From positions 1 through 21,692 of the forward strand of contig CANQVY010000006.1 of the NCBI GenBank assembly GCA_947627405.1: a DNA stretch of 21,692 nucleotides, written 5' to 3'. Every line of letters starts with the position of its first letter. Position 1 is the stretch's first letter. Below, one piece after another: positions 1-6,423 of this stretch. The notes beneath the pieces were generated by a model, which had not been told where the DNA came from, ran no database searches, and worked only from the letters and a program-made list of their open reading frames with translations. A program made the position numbers and the translations under genes. The stretch is from an uncultured Bacilli bacterium (lineage in GTDB: Bacteria; Bacillota_I; Bacilli_A; RF39; UBA660).

Positions 1-27
1 TGGAGTTCAGACGTGCTCTTCCGATCT
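1..27. other. Illumina adapter remnant (not genomic)
   Basis: On the minus strand these bases read AGATCGGAAGAGC followed by ACGTCTGAACTCCA, which is the TruSeq read adapter lacking two bases (AC) in the middle. It is sequencing contamination at a contig end. Genomic sequence begins at about position 28. Any protein end read into this stretch is artificial. Confidence 0.95.
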
Positions 28-921
28 AGTTTCAACACCTTTATCTTGAAAAGTTGTAAGTGTTTGTATTATATCATGTTGTACTGTGCCTCTTTTGGTT
101 GATGTATTAGTATAAACACCATCACCTTCGTATGCTTCAAGATAACCTTTTTTAGTATTATTTTTTATTCTTAAAAAATTATCAGTAGGTCTGTTTCCAG
201 CATTAGTTGTAATTGAATTAGCAATATTTTGATTTTTTCTATTAATATTTTGTAAAAATCTTTCCCCTCTAGGAAATTTACTTTCTTTTTGATTAATACC
301 TAAACAATAATTTATCATTTTATCACTCAAGTAGTATTTGTCATCAACTTCATCTTCAAGCATATCTTTAAGTTTTAATTTAAGTTCTTGCTTTGGTGGA
401 AATTCAAAATTTTCATTACCTAAAATACTAACTGTAAATACTCTTTCACGATTTTGCGGAATACCATAGTCTTTAGCATTAAGCACTTGATAATAATTTG
501 TATATCCTAACTCGCTCATTTTATCTAAATAAGCATCAAAATTATGTCTATGTTTCTTACTTAATATATTCTTTACATTTTCCCATATAACATATTTAGG
601 TTTTAATTTTTCAACTATTCGCAACGTTTCATACATAAGACTTGAACGAGTACCGCTACCTTCATCTCCTCCAGCTTGTTTGCCAGCTAGCGAGAAGTCT
701 TGGCAAGGACTTCCGTGCATTATTAAATCGACTTCTATATTTTTATCCCAAGTAGTAATATCCTGTGGTTCAAAATTAGTTCCATAAATAGCATTAAATG
801 ATTTAACAGCATATTTATCTATTTCTACATAGTCAATTACTTCAAATGGTATTTTAAGTCTTTTTAAAGCATTGCTACAAGCACCTATGCCACCAAACAA
901 TTCTAATACTTTAATTTCCAT
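7..921 (-). CDS. C5 cytosine DNA methyltransferase, 3' end cut by contig edge
   Basis: DNA (cytosine-5) methyltransferase, probably protecting phage DNA from host restriction. Motif I (LFGGIG) is at residues 8-13. The catalytic PCQ loop has Cys73 in GSPCQDF. Motif VI ENV is at 114-116 and motif VIII QNRER at 156-160. About 138 residues of target-recognition region follow. Motifs IX and X, normally near the C-terminus, are not visible. The protein is cut: residues 299-304 (RSEEHV) and the stop codon come from the adapter at 1-27, so genuine sequence ends near Thr298. It is the last visible gene of a minus-strand operon, and its ATG overlaps the end of the upstream gene by 11 nt. No restriction endonuclease is visible, so it is probably an orphan phage enzyme. 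The recognition sequence cannot be read from the window. Confidence 0.93.
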   Translation of the reverse strand: MEIKVLELFGGIGACSNALKRLKIPFEVIDYVEIDKYAVKSFNAIYGTNFEPQDITTWDKNIEVDLIMHGSPCQDFSLAGKQAGGDEGSGTRSSLMYETLRIVEKLKPKYVIWENVKNILSKKHRHNFDAYLDKMSELGYTNYYQVLNAKDYGIPQNRERVFTVSILGNENFEFPPKQELKLKLKDMLEDEVDDKYYLSDKMINYCLGINQKESKFPRGERFLQNINRKNQNIANSITTNAGNRPTDNFLRIKNNTKKGYLEAYEGDGVYTNTSTKRGTVQHDIIQTLTTFQDKGVETRSEEHV

Positions 922-1267
922 TTTTACCTCTTTCTAATATTTCTAAAATTCTTTTATGTGCGATTATGTATTGCCAAGTATCATTTCTTTCATGCCTTTC
1001 ATATTGAATAGTCGCTGCACTTATTTCTTGATTACATCTTTTCTCTATTTCATCTATAACCTTGTCTTTTTCTTCTAATTGTTCTCTTAGTCTTTTATTC
1101 TCTCTAAGTAATTCATCAGATGTAGGTACTTTTTTAAATTTTTTTATGCTATCCATTAAATCATCTAAATTAACACTTCCAAAAGTAGTAACAGGAATTG
1201 GAAGCTCTATTTTAGGCAATTCATTTTTTAGATAATCTTCTAAATTATCTATTTCTTCTTTATTCAT
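911..1267 (-). CDS. Phage protein with central coiled coil, unknown function
   Basis: 118 aa, not recognised. Residues about 50-85 are a charged heptad-like segment (LLRENKRLREQLEEKDKVI), probably a coiled coil for self-association. The N-terminal 45 residues are acidic. The gene lies inside a tightly packed minus-strand operon: its start overlaps the end of the next gene upstream by 8 nt and its end overlaps the methyltransferase start. A protein carried beside a phage methyltransferase could be an accessory factor, but nothing in the sequence shows that. Confidence 0.75.
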   Translation of the reverse strand: MNKEEIDNLEDYLKNELPKIELPIPVTTFGSVNLDDLMDSIKKFKKVPTSDELLRENKRLREQLEEKDKVIDEIEKRCNQEISAATIQYERHERNDTWQYIIAHKRILEILERGKNGN

Positions 1268-1547
1268 CTAACCACCCGATTTCTTTGCATTTGTTATATA
1301 TTGCTTGTAATTCTTGCATATTTATTGGACAAGGTATTTGAGTTTTTAAATCTTTTCTATACCCTTTAAACCAAATATTTTTGCCCCAAATATCAAAAGT
1401 TATTTGTTCTATACTAATTGCATCTTCTTGTTTATAAATAATAACTGGATTATCTTGAGTTGTAAAAGTAGGTTCGTTTGTTTCTTGTTTCGGATGATTT
1501 TCATATTTTTCATATCCTAAATCTTCCAATGTAATATCTTTATTCAT
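1260..1547 (-). CDS. Small phage protein, unknown function
   Basis: 95 aa, not recognised. The N-terminal 40 residues are polar and probably disordered (NHPKQETNEPTFTTQD). The C-terminal half (FDIWGKNIWFKGYRKDLKTQ, then a helical end finishing GWLDE) looks folded. Its ATG overlaps the stop codon of the upstream gene at 1547, suggesting translational coupling. It is one of a run of seven small genes between 911 and 3207 typical of the variable part of Bacillota phage genomes. Confidence 0.72.
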   Translation of the reverse strand: MNKDITLEDLGYEKYENHPKQETNEPTFTTQDNPVIIYKQEDAISIEQITFDIWGKNIWFKGYRKDLKTQIPCPINMQELQAIYNKCKEIGWLDE

Positions 1548-1792
1548 TATTTCTTACCTTCTTTCAATTCTTGTAATTTATCTAATACACCTTTTATTGT
1601 TCCACTAATGACAGGATTTATTTTTGCAGAACTTTCTCTTTCTTCAAGCCACTTTTCAAATTCAGCTAAAATATACTTTGTTTTAATTGAATTATTTATA
1701 CAATTTATAACAGTATTTTCATAAAAAACTTTATCAAAAATAACTTTGTCTTCTGTAATAGTCATATATTTTAATAATTCTTCTTCACTCAT
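1547..1792 (-). CDS. Small phage protein, unknown function
   Basis: About 81 aa, not recognised. The reading frame can be opened from a TTG at 1801, but the ATG at 1792 (MSEEELLKYM) is preferred because it lies three codons in and just after the stop codon of the upstream gene. The product is helical and charged (KYILAEFEKWLEERE), with no metal-binding or membrane motif. The C-terminus is lysine-rich. Its compact coupling to neighbours is the main support for it being a real gene. Confidence 0.68.
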   Translation of the reverse strand: MSEEELLKYMTITEDKVIFDKVFYENTVINCINNSIKTKYILAEFEKWLEERESSAKINPVISGTIKGVLDKLQELKEGKK

Positions 1793-1794
1793 CT

Positions 1795-2031
1795 TTACCA
1801 ATCTTTCAATAATATTCCTAAAATATTTTTTCTGACATTTTCTTCATTACCAACATTTTCAAAATTTTCACAAAATCTATTACTATCAAGATAATCACAT
1901 ATTTCATCTCTAATTTTTGCATATTTTTTTGCTTTTTCTTCATTTTCTTGTTTTAATTCTTGTATTTCAAGTAATAAATCTGCTCTATCAATAGCTATAT
2001 CTAATTCTTCATCACTTGCACCACTAATCAT
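1795..2031 (-). CDS. Small phage protein with coiled coil
   Basis: 78 aa from the ATG at 2031 (MISGASDEEL). A longer reading from a TTG at 2052 is possible, but AAAGGTGG sits at the right distance before the ATG. Residues about 20-45 (LLEIQELKQENEEKAKKYAK) form a clear coiled-coil heptad pattern. It overlaps the preceding gene by 8 nt. Function unknown; the short leucine/glutamate coil is common in small phage accessory proteins and suggests an oligomer or adaptor. Confidence 0.7.
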   Translation of the reverse strand: MISGASDEELDIAIDRADLLLEIQELKQENEEKAKKYAKIRDEICDYLDSNRFCENFENVGNEENVRKNILGILLKDW

Positions 2032-2281
2032 CTTTACCACCTTTATTAACAAAATCTAAGACTTCTTGAAATACTTTTAACATTACTTGATTTTCTTTTA
2101 TAATACTAAAATAATCACAGTAGTTTTCGCTTAATTTTTTTATATCTTTATTACATAAATTTATCTTATCTTCCAAAAAAGAAATAAGTTGTTGTTTTTC
2201 ATTTTCACATTTTAACAAATATAAATAAAAGTTTGTGTCAAGAATAGTTTTATTTTCATCAATAAATGCTTCTCTTTTCAT
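2024..2281 (-). CDS. Small helical phage protein, unknown function
   Basis: 85 aa, not recognised. It is predicted all-helical with repeated leucine/isoleucine spacing (LISFLEDKINLCNKDIKKL). Cysteines are scattered (LLKCENE, NLCNKD, NYCDY) with no obvious metal site. Its end overlaps the next gene and contains that gene's ribosome binding site (AAAGGTGG). It starts one base after the stop of the 150-aa gene upstream, so these genes are translated as a coupled series. Confidence 0.7.
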   Translation of the reverse strand: MKREAFIDENKTILDTNFYLYLLKCENEKQQLISFLEDKINLCNKDIKKLSENYCDYFSIIKENQVMLKVFQEVLDFVNKGGKDD

Positions 2282-2282
2282 T

Positions 2283-2735
2283 TTATTTTTCCTCCAACTT
2301 TTCTATTTCTAACCATTTAATAAGTTCTTTTATAGAGATAACAGGATTTTCATAAACAACTTTACCATCTAATTCCCAACAACCTGCAACTTTTTCTATC
2401 TCATTTTTACTAAACCAAGCACCTCTTATGCTAGTTCCCCAATCAATCAGTTCAAATCTATTTAATAAATTGCAAACTAATATATAATTCCTATAATTAT
2501 CAGGTTCTGTTATATATTCAAATGTAGTTCTATCTTGTATTGATTTCATTACTTCATATATTTTTTTACCAAATTCTAAATCTAATTCGTCGTCATAAGT
2601 AATAACATTAAAAATATAACTACTTAAAAATATAAATCTATAATCTTCTTTAGAATATGTTTGTTCTATATCATCATAAGATTGTAAATAATCTTTATAA
2701 CTATCATCAAACCATTGAATAAAATCATTTTTCAT
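2283..2735 (-). CDS. Phage protein, 150 aa, unknown function
   Basis: Not recognised. A mixed, well-folded-looking acidic protein rich in aromatic residues (FIQWFDDSYKDYLQSYDD at the N-terminus, WGTSIRGAWF in the middle, IKELIKWLEIEKLEEK at the end). The shared wording ENPVIS near its C-terminus and NPVIS near the middle of the 1547-1792 product is probably chance. It overlaps the upstream gene by 11 nt in the minus-strand operon. No catalytic motif is visible. Confidence 0.75.
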   Translation of the reverse strand: MKNDFIQWFDDSYKDYLQSYDDIEQTYSKEDYRFIFLSSYIFNVITYDDELDLEFGKKIYEVMKSIQDRTTFEYITEPDNYRNYILVCNLLNRFELIDWGTSIRGAWFSKNEIEKVAGCWELDGKVVYENPVISIKELIKWLEIEKLEEK

Positions 2736-3207
2736 CTTTACTCTCCAACTTTTCTTTAGCTTCTAATTTTTCTACATAATAATCAAACATAATTTCATTT
2801 TTATCTAATTTTTCTATTATTTTCCGTTGATTTTTAATAAGTTGATTAATTGTTTCTCCTAATAGCCTAAAATTACTATCTAATAATCTTCTATCTTCCT
2901 GTGTCATATCATTTTGTCTATTCATAAAATGATGTTGTTCACTATCACCTAATGTATAAATATCTTCCCACTCATCATTTTCTTCTGGTAGAATTTCAAC
3001 TGTATTATTTAAAAAATCATCTACAAAATTAACAGCTTCGCCTAGTCTTTTATATAGAAAGCTCCAATTTTTATCATATTCGTTTTCATAGTCATTTCTA
3101 TCTTCATTAAAAGTAAATGTTTTATTATTGTATTTTATTTGCTTAGGTGCTTTATCATCTTTAATAAGTCCCATTAATTCATAAATTGTTATTTCTTTAT
3201 TTTTCAT
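2725..3207 (-). CDS. First gene of the left operon; hypothetical phage protein
   Basis: 160 aa. The N-terminus (ITIYELMGLIKDDKAPKQIK, then a short strand NNKTFTF) resembles a type of small protein often seen in Bacillota phage early or accessory regions, function unknown. The C-terminal half is a long charged helix (LLGETINQLIKNQRKIIEKL) likely to form a coiled coil. The ATG at 3207 has a strong ribosome site, AAAGGAG, 7 bases upstream, consistent with the leading gene of the operon that runs to the methyltransferase. I see no strong promoter directly in front of it. Confidence 0.8.
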   Translation of the reverse strand: MKNKEITIYELMGLIKDDKAPKQIKYNNKTFTFNEDRNDYENEYDKNWSFLYKRLGEAVNFVDDFLNNTVEILPEENDEWEDIYTLGDSEQHHFMNRQNDMTQEDRRLLDSNFRLLGETINQLIKNQRKIIEKLDKNEIMFDYYVEKLEAKEKLESKDEK

Positions 3208-3418
3208 TGTTTTTTCTCCTTTTGTAAATCGTCAAATGACCCACTTTTTTCGGCAAAGTAGTTCATTCGTGAACCTTTTATAAATTCAAACTATAACTAG
3301 TAATATCAACAAAAAATAGCATTTTTTATTACCTTTATCCCTCTATTCTAAATATCCGATGACTACTTCTACTCCCTCGTTCGCTATTCCTTACTTTGTT
3401 TTTATGGTAGCATTATCA

Positions 3419-3440
3419 TTACTTTGTTTTCACTTTGGTT
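3419..3440. repeat. 22-bp repeat, copy A (copy B at 9939-9960)
   Basis: The stretch TTACTTTGTTTTC plus ACTTTGGTT is identical at both places, 6.5 kb apart and in the same orientation. Internally it is a direct repeat of ACTTTG at 11-bp spacing, about one helical turn. A partial third copy (TTACTTTGTTTTT) lies at 3391-3403. In copy B the sequence also encodes the last codons of the 9950-10303 gene. It may be a binding site or the scar of a duplication. Confidence 0.6.
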
Positions 3441-3617
3441 TTATTAAAAAACTTATTTATTTTTGAGGAAGAACGCTTTTTGTATTTTGTGTATGGTTGG
3501 AGAGGTAAAATAACCCCCTATATAGCCTCAAAAAATAGGGCTGGGGTGGTATCCAGTATAAAACCGTTCGTTTTTATACCAACAAAACATGCTTTAATAA
3601 AGAGATTAAGAAGCAAT

Positions 3618-3652
3618 AAAAAAAGCACCATGATCGTGCGAAATCATAGTGC
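3618..3652 (-). terminator. Minus-strand rho-independent terminator
   Basis: GCAC-c-ATGAT pairs with ATCAT-a-GTGC around an 8-base loop. On the minus strand the helix is followed by seven T. On the plus strand it is followed by A-runs, so it acts only on leftward transcripts. No leftward gene is visible just upstream of it, so it either blocks antisense transcription into the left operon leader or ends an unannotated RNA. Confidence 0.65.
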
Positions 3653-3929
3653 AAAAAAATAAAAAATGAATGTTTTTTATAAAGTGTTTGCCTTTGCTTT
3701 TTGTCTTATGAAAAAATCTAAACTTCTGTTATTTTAATTAGCTATATTTTCTATTGTTTCATTAAGGCGCATCATAAAATAAAAATTTGGATGTTATTAA
3801 TGACGCTATTCAATAAACATAAGCAAACAAAAAAGCAGATAAAAAAAGATAGTGAAGAAAGTAACAAATTATTTGCTCAATATACTGTTAAAATACTTAA
3901 AAAATAAGCAAAAAAATAGTATAAAACTA

Positions 3930-3958
3930 TTGACTTTTTAAGTGTATTTTGCTATAAT
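3930..3958 (+). promoter_or_regulatory. Strong sigma-A promoter of the plus-strand operon
   Basis: TTGACT (3930-3935), a 17-bp spacer, and TATAAT (3953-3958). Start is predicted near 3965, leaving a leader of about 110 nt before the first gene at 4076. One mismatch in twelve to consensus makes this one of the best promoters in the window. It suggests the plus-strand island is expressed in the lysogen independently of the phage early operon. Confidence 0.85.
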
Positions 3959-4075
3959 AAAAGTGTAATAAATAAGAAAGATATTTATTACAAAAAAGGA
4001 AGAAAAAAGGTCGAGTCTTTGCAAGTTCACGTTTCAAAAAAACAGGGGTCTTGGTAAAAGAAAGGAGTTGAAAAA

Positions 4076-4276
4076 GTGAAACTTGTAAAAAGGACAAGAC
4101 TCAAAAGAAATTGGGTTATAATTTTATCTATACTAATTACTTTTGTAAGTATTGAAACAATAAAGATTTTTTCGTCAAGGATCGAATGGATAAAAAAAGA
4201 AACTGAACAGTGTGACCTCAACCAAGAAAGCACTTGCTCAGTTTCCGAACTAAGACATTACTTAATAAATAAGTAG
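4076..4276 (+). CDS. Small single-pass membrane protein with two external cysteines
   Basis: 66 aa from a GTG start with AAAGGAG nine bases upstream. A very basic N-terminus (KLVKRTRLKRN) is followed by one membrane helix at about 13-31 (WVIILSILITFVSIETI). By the positive-inside rule the C-terminal 35 residues lie outside the cell. They hold Cys46 and Cys54, which could form a disulfide loop. It is the first gene after the strong promoter at 3930. Function unknown; small membrane proteins in this position are candidates for superinfection exclusion or another lysogen-expressed surface trait, but that is inference. Confidence 0.72.
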   Translation: MKLVKRTRLKRNWVIILSILITFVSIETIKIFSSRIEWIKKETEQCDLNQESTCSVSELRHYLINK

Positions 4277-4333
4277 TGTCAACAAAGACTCTCGCCTTTG
4301 CTCTTCCATTATAAAATAAAAAAATAAAAAAAG

Positions 4334-4351
4334 TCAAGTATAAATACTTGA
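4334..4351. promoter_or_regulatory. Inverted repeat, possible operator before the second SSB
   Basis: TCAAGTAT-AA-ATACTTGA: two perfect 8-bp arms around 2 bp, about 25 bp before the start of the SSB gene. It could be a repressor site or an RNA hairpin limiting read-through from the gene upstream. It lacks the following T-run a terminator would need. Confidence 0.5.
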
Positions 4352-4375
4352 TCGAAGAATGGGAGAAATAAAAAA

Positions 4376-4687
4376 ATGTGTAATAATTATGTATTAGTTG
4401 GAAGAATAAAAGAAATAAAAGAGGACAAAACAAACAAATGCGCTATTGTGACTTTAACAGTACCGCAAAGTTTTAAAAATGCAAACGGTGAACATGATAC
4501 AAATTTTATTGATGTTAGAATGTTTGGAAGTATCGCAGAAAGCACCAAAGAATATTGTAAAATTGGCGATATAGTTGGAGTAAGAGGAAGACTACAAAAA
4601 CTTGAAAATGACAAAGAGTTAAATGTTATCGCTGAAAGAGTAAGTTTCTTATCGAGTAAAGCACTTAGAAAGGAAGATGAAGAGTAG
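4376..4687 (+). CDS. ssb: Single-stranded DNA-binding protein, short form
   Basis: 103 aa OB-fold protein: NYVLVGRIKEIKE, then VTLTVPQSFKNANGEHDTNF, IDVRMFGSIAEST and IGDIVGVRGRLQ follow the usual SSB strand order. It binds single-stranded DNA during replication or recombination. Unlike the SSB at 10749-11174 it has no glycine/glutamine tail; it ends in EDEE, acidic but without the aromatic tip that recruits partner proteins. GGGAGA about 10 bases before the ATG is a fair ribosome site. Two SSBs in one phage region suggest this copy belongs to a separate module (an acquired or plasmid-like island), not to the core replication operon. Confidence 0.85.
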   Translation: MCNNYVLVGRIKEIKEDKTNKCAIVTLTVPQSFKNANGEHDTNFIDVRMFGSIAESTKEYCKIGDIVGVRGRLQKLENDKELNVIAERVSFLSSKALRKEDEE

Positions 4688-4716
4688 TTCTTCTACTCTC
4701 TTCTATAGGCGATAAT

Positions 4717-4944
4717 ATGAAAGTAAAAGAATTTAGACAAAAACTAAGAAACTTAAAACCATATATCGAAGAATTAAAAATTGGCAACGATGTTATAATT
4801 AAAACTTCTACGAGTTACGGCGTTAGAGATGTAAACGACTATGACGACCCTATGACAGATTATAGTGCTTTTGTATATGGATTCAAGGAAAAATGGTTAA
4901 TAGAAAAATATTTAAATGAAGGTTTATTAATTAAAGAGGTGTAA
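4717..4944 (+). CDS. Small protein of the plus-strand operon, unknown function
   Basis: 75 aa, not recognised. It reads VKEFRQKLRNLKPYIEEL and then IGNDVIIKTSTSYG, suggesting a helix followed by a beta element, and ends in a helix (IEKYLNEGLLIKEV). The ribosome site is weak (AGGCGAT). It lies 29 bp after the SSB stop and 2 bp before the next start, consistent with a single transcript from the 3930 promoter. Confidence 0.65.
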   Translation: MKVKEFRQKLRNLKPYIEELKIGNDVIIKTSTSYGVRDVNDYDDPMTDYSAFVYGFKEKWLIEKYLNEGLLIKEV

Positions 4945-4946
4945 AA

Positions 4947-5177
4947 ATGGAAAATAGTTATATTAGAAATTATATGTGCAATCTATTAGAAAATACATAC
5001 AATGATGATTTAGAAAGATTAAAAGCCATCGGTTATGGTTTGGAATATGTAATAAATAGCTTACAATATCAAAAAGAAACTGACAATGATATTTATGATT
5101 ATAATAGATTAACAACTTGTTTGATAACAATTAATGAAATAATAAAGGAAAATGATGGAGACGTTAAAAATGTTTAA
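4947..5177 (+). CDS. Small acidic helical protein, unknown function
   Basis: 76 aa. It is mostly helical and acidic with many Tyr, Asn and Leu (SYIRNYMCNLLENTYNDD). AGAGGTG precedes the ATG at good spacing, and the start is 2 bp after the previous stop. It overlaps the next small gene by 8 nt. No motif recognised; its place in a coupled operon is the main support. Confidence 0.65.
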   Translation: MENSYIRNYMCNLLENTYNDDLERLKAIGYGLEYVINSLQYQKETDNDIYDYNRLTTCLITINEIIKENDGDVKNV

Positions 5178-5292
5178 CGATTTGATAAATTTTTTAAACT
5201 ATTTACTTGATAAAATTGAACCTTGCTACTATGATGAATGTAAGCAATCAATAAAAAGATTTTTGAAAAGGAATGGTATAAAATATGAGTAA
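5170..5292 (+). CDS. Micro-gene between the small acidic protein and the recombinase
   Basis: 40 aa (starts MFNDLINFLNYLLDKIEP, ends RFLKRNGIKYE). GGAG lies 9 bases before its ATG. It overlaps the stop of the gene before it by 8 nt, and its stop overlaps the start of the recombinase gene, so translation is probably coupled through all three. It has an amphipathic N-terminal helix and a basic C-terminus, with two cysteines in the middle. Function unknown. It may serve mainly to couple recombinase translation. Confidence 0.6.
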   Translation: MFNDLINFLNYLLDKIEPCYYDECKQSIKRFLKRNGIKYE

Positions 5293-5962
5293 AACTTATT
5301 GTTATATAAGAATCAGTACAGACAAGCAAGAATATGACAGACAAATACAAATATTTAAAGATAAAGGATTTATAAACGGTGTTAACTGTGAATATATCGA
5401 AGAAACGTTTACAGGAACAAAAACAAAACGGCCAAAATTTGATGAAATGATTAAAAAAATGGAAAAAGGCGACACGTTGGTTTGTGAAAGCCTTTCTCGT
5501 TTGTCTCGTGGTGGTGTTATTAAAACTTTGGACTTAATAACTGAATTGATACAAAAAAAGCAAATAAATGTAACTATTTTGAAAGAAAATTTTTACTTAA
5601 TGGCTGGAGAAAAACCAGACGCAAATACCAATCTATTACTTGGTATCTTCTCAGTTCTTGGACAGTTTGAACGTGATCTAATAAGCGAAAGAACAAAAGA
5701 AGGGCTTAAGGCTGTCAAGCAAAAAGGAACAAAAGTTGGAAAAGAAAAGGGAAAATACAATACAAAAGATAATTTTATAAAAACAATCGAATATATAAAA
5801 AACAACGATGTCGGGCAAGAGAAAGCTTGCTTAATGTCTAGATTCCCGGTCGCTTCTTTTAAAATTATATTAAAAAAATGTTATAATAAATATAACACGA
5901 AAGACTATAAAAAAATATTAGAAAATATAAAGGAGGACACTACAGAATGGGAGCATTTTTAA
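5285..5962 (+). CDS. Small serine recombinase (resolvase/invertase family)
   Basis: 225 aa. The N-terminal catalytic domain has YCYIRIST with the nucleophile Ser11 and Arg9. It continues through LSRLSRGG (about 72-79) to the long E-helix region GQFERDLISERTKEGL (about 126-141). The last 75 residues should contain a DNA-binding helix-turn-helix. The length fits resolvases and invertases, which act on short paired sites within one molecule; it lacks the large C-terminal domain of serine integrases. In phage it could resolve multimers or invert a segment, and on plasmids it stabilises inheritance. It is the main gene of the plus-strand island and may have a res-type site nearby that I could not identify. 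Confidence 0.92.
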   Translation: MSKTYCYIRISTDKQEYDRQIQIFKDKGFINGVNCEYIEETFTGTKTKRPKFDEMIKKMEKGDTLVCESLSRLSRGGVIKTLDLITELIQKKQINVTILKENFYLMAGEKPDANTNLLLGIFSVLGQFERDLISERTKEGLKAVKQKGTKVGKEKGKYNTKDNFIKTIEYIKNNDVGQEKACLMSRFPVASFKIILKKCYNKYNTKDYKKILENIKEDTTEWEHF

Positions 5963-6021
5963 TTGTTGCGGTGCTAGCTATTTGGTGCGGATTTTGTGAC
6001 TTTGTTAAAAAGCAAAAATAA
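5947..6021 (+). CDS. 24-aa hydrophobic micropeptide after the recombinase
   Basis: A short frame beginning MGAFLIVAVLAIWCGF and ending VKKQK: one membrane-length hydrophobic helix with a positively charged tail. AGGAGG lies 10 bases before the ATG, the best ribosome site in this operon, and the start overlaps the recombinase end by 16 nt. The last codons form the 5' arm of the operon's terminator. Size and charge pattern match type I toxin-like or phage-encoded membrane micropeptides, but no antisense RNA is evident here, so the role is open. Confidence 0.6.
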   Translation: MGAFLIVAVLAIWCGFCDFVKKQK

Positions 6022-6040
6022 AATAACAAAGTCTTTTTTT
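5998..6040 (+). terminator. Rho-independent terminator of the plus-strand operon
   Basis: GACTTTGTTA (5998-6007) pairs perfectly with TAACAAAGTC (6024-6033) around an A-rich loop and is followed by seven T. Its 5' arm lies inside the coding sequence of the 24-aa peptide, so translation of the peptide could interfere with termination. Confidence 0.88.
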
Positions 6041-6226
6041 GTTTGAAAAAATTTTTAAAAAAGCACTATAAACAGCACCCTTTTATTGCCTATTTTTAGC
6101 CTTGTAGAGAGGCGTTCTTTTTTCTTATATATTTAATCATAAGAACATTTTTTGCATGATAATGAGGCTTTTTTTTGATTGTATTATTTTACTTAAAAAT
6201 TCCAAAAAATTAAAATATTTTTGCCT
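6041..6226. other. Intergenic stretch with further terminator-like hairpins
   Basis: Two more T-tailed structures: GCCT-TGTAGAG-AGGC near 6101 followed by GTTCTTTTTT, and GTTCTT/AAGAAC (6115-6145 area) followed by ATTTTTT. A wider pairing AGCCT...AGGCT ends in TTTTTTT near 6175. They insulate the plus-strand operon from the toxin-antitoxin region. No gene seen. Confidence 0.5.
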
Positions 6227-6227
6227 A

Positions 6228-6306
6228 AAACTTTTTCCTGTTTACAAAACTTCTTCCTACATGTAAAACTTTTTCTTTTCATATTGAACTTTTTCCTTAC
6301 ACATTA
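6228..6306. repeat. Four direct repeats, 19-20 bp (iteron-like)
   Basis: Units start at 6228, 6247, 6266 and 6286 with core AAACTTTTTCC (variants AAACTTCTTCC, AAACTTTTTCT, GAACTTTTTCC), giving periods of 19, 19 and 20 bp. The last unit covers the -35 region of the toxin promoter. They may be repressor or activator sites, or plasmid-style iterons. The near two-turn spacing puts all copies on one face of the helix. Confidence 0.65.
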
Positions 6307-6312
6307 TATAAT
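6284..6312 (+). promoter_or_regulatory. Promoter of the toxin-like mRNA
   Basis: TTGAAC (6284-6289), 17-bp spacer, TATAAT (6307-6312). Start predicted at about 6320, exactly where the 5' pairing arm GAGATACAC begins. The -35 box lies in the last of the four direct repeats, so the promoter may be controlled through them. Confidence 0.8.
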
Positions 6313-6423
6313 TTTTATTGAGATACACAAGATAGTTAGGTGCCCTCTGCATAAAATATATAAACAATTTGTGAAGGGGGTGATAATCCACGAAAAAGAT
6401 ATTATTAGTAAAGGAGTATTCTG

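Larger units (their letters stand above)
3208..3929. other. Gene-free stretch with strong inverted repeats
   Basis: About 720 bp between the divergent left operon and the plus-strand operon. It holds a short hairpin GTTCA-TTCG-TGAAC near 3271, repeat copies at 3391 and 3419, then a GC-richer block. That block contains CCCTAT/ATAGGG (3516-3521 with 3535-3540) and GTATAAAA/TTTTATAC (3556-3563 with 3572-3579). A minus-strand terminator follows at 3618. The 3660-3929 part is plain AT-rich sequence. The block at 3480-3660 may be a small structured RNA or a protein-binding region. I see no convincing gene in it. Confidence 0.6.

Noticed and set aside
3435..3662. 75-codon plus-strand frame
   Set aside because: It starts at a TTG in a repeat, has no ribosome site, and runs through several hairpins and a terminator; composition is not protein-like.
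3791..3907. 38-codon plus-strand frame before the 3930 promoter
   Set aside because: No ribosome site and it ends just before the operon promoter; too lysine-rich and AT-driven to separate from chance.
4027..4614. Minus-strand frames opposite the membrane protein and SSB
   Set aside because: Shadows of well-supported plus-strand genes; low-complexity Phe/Ser/Leu composition.
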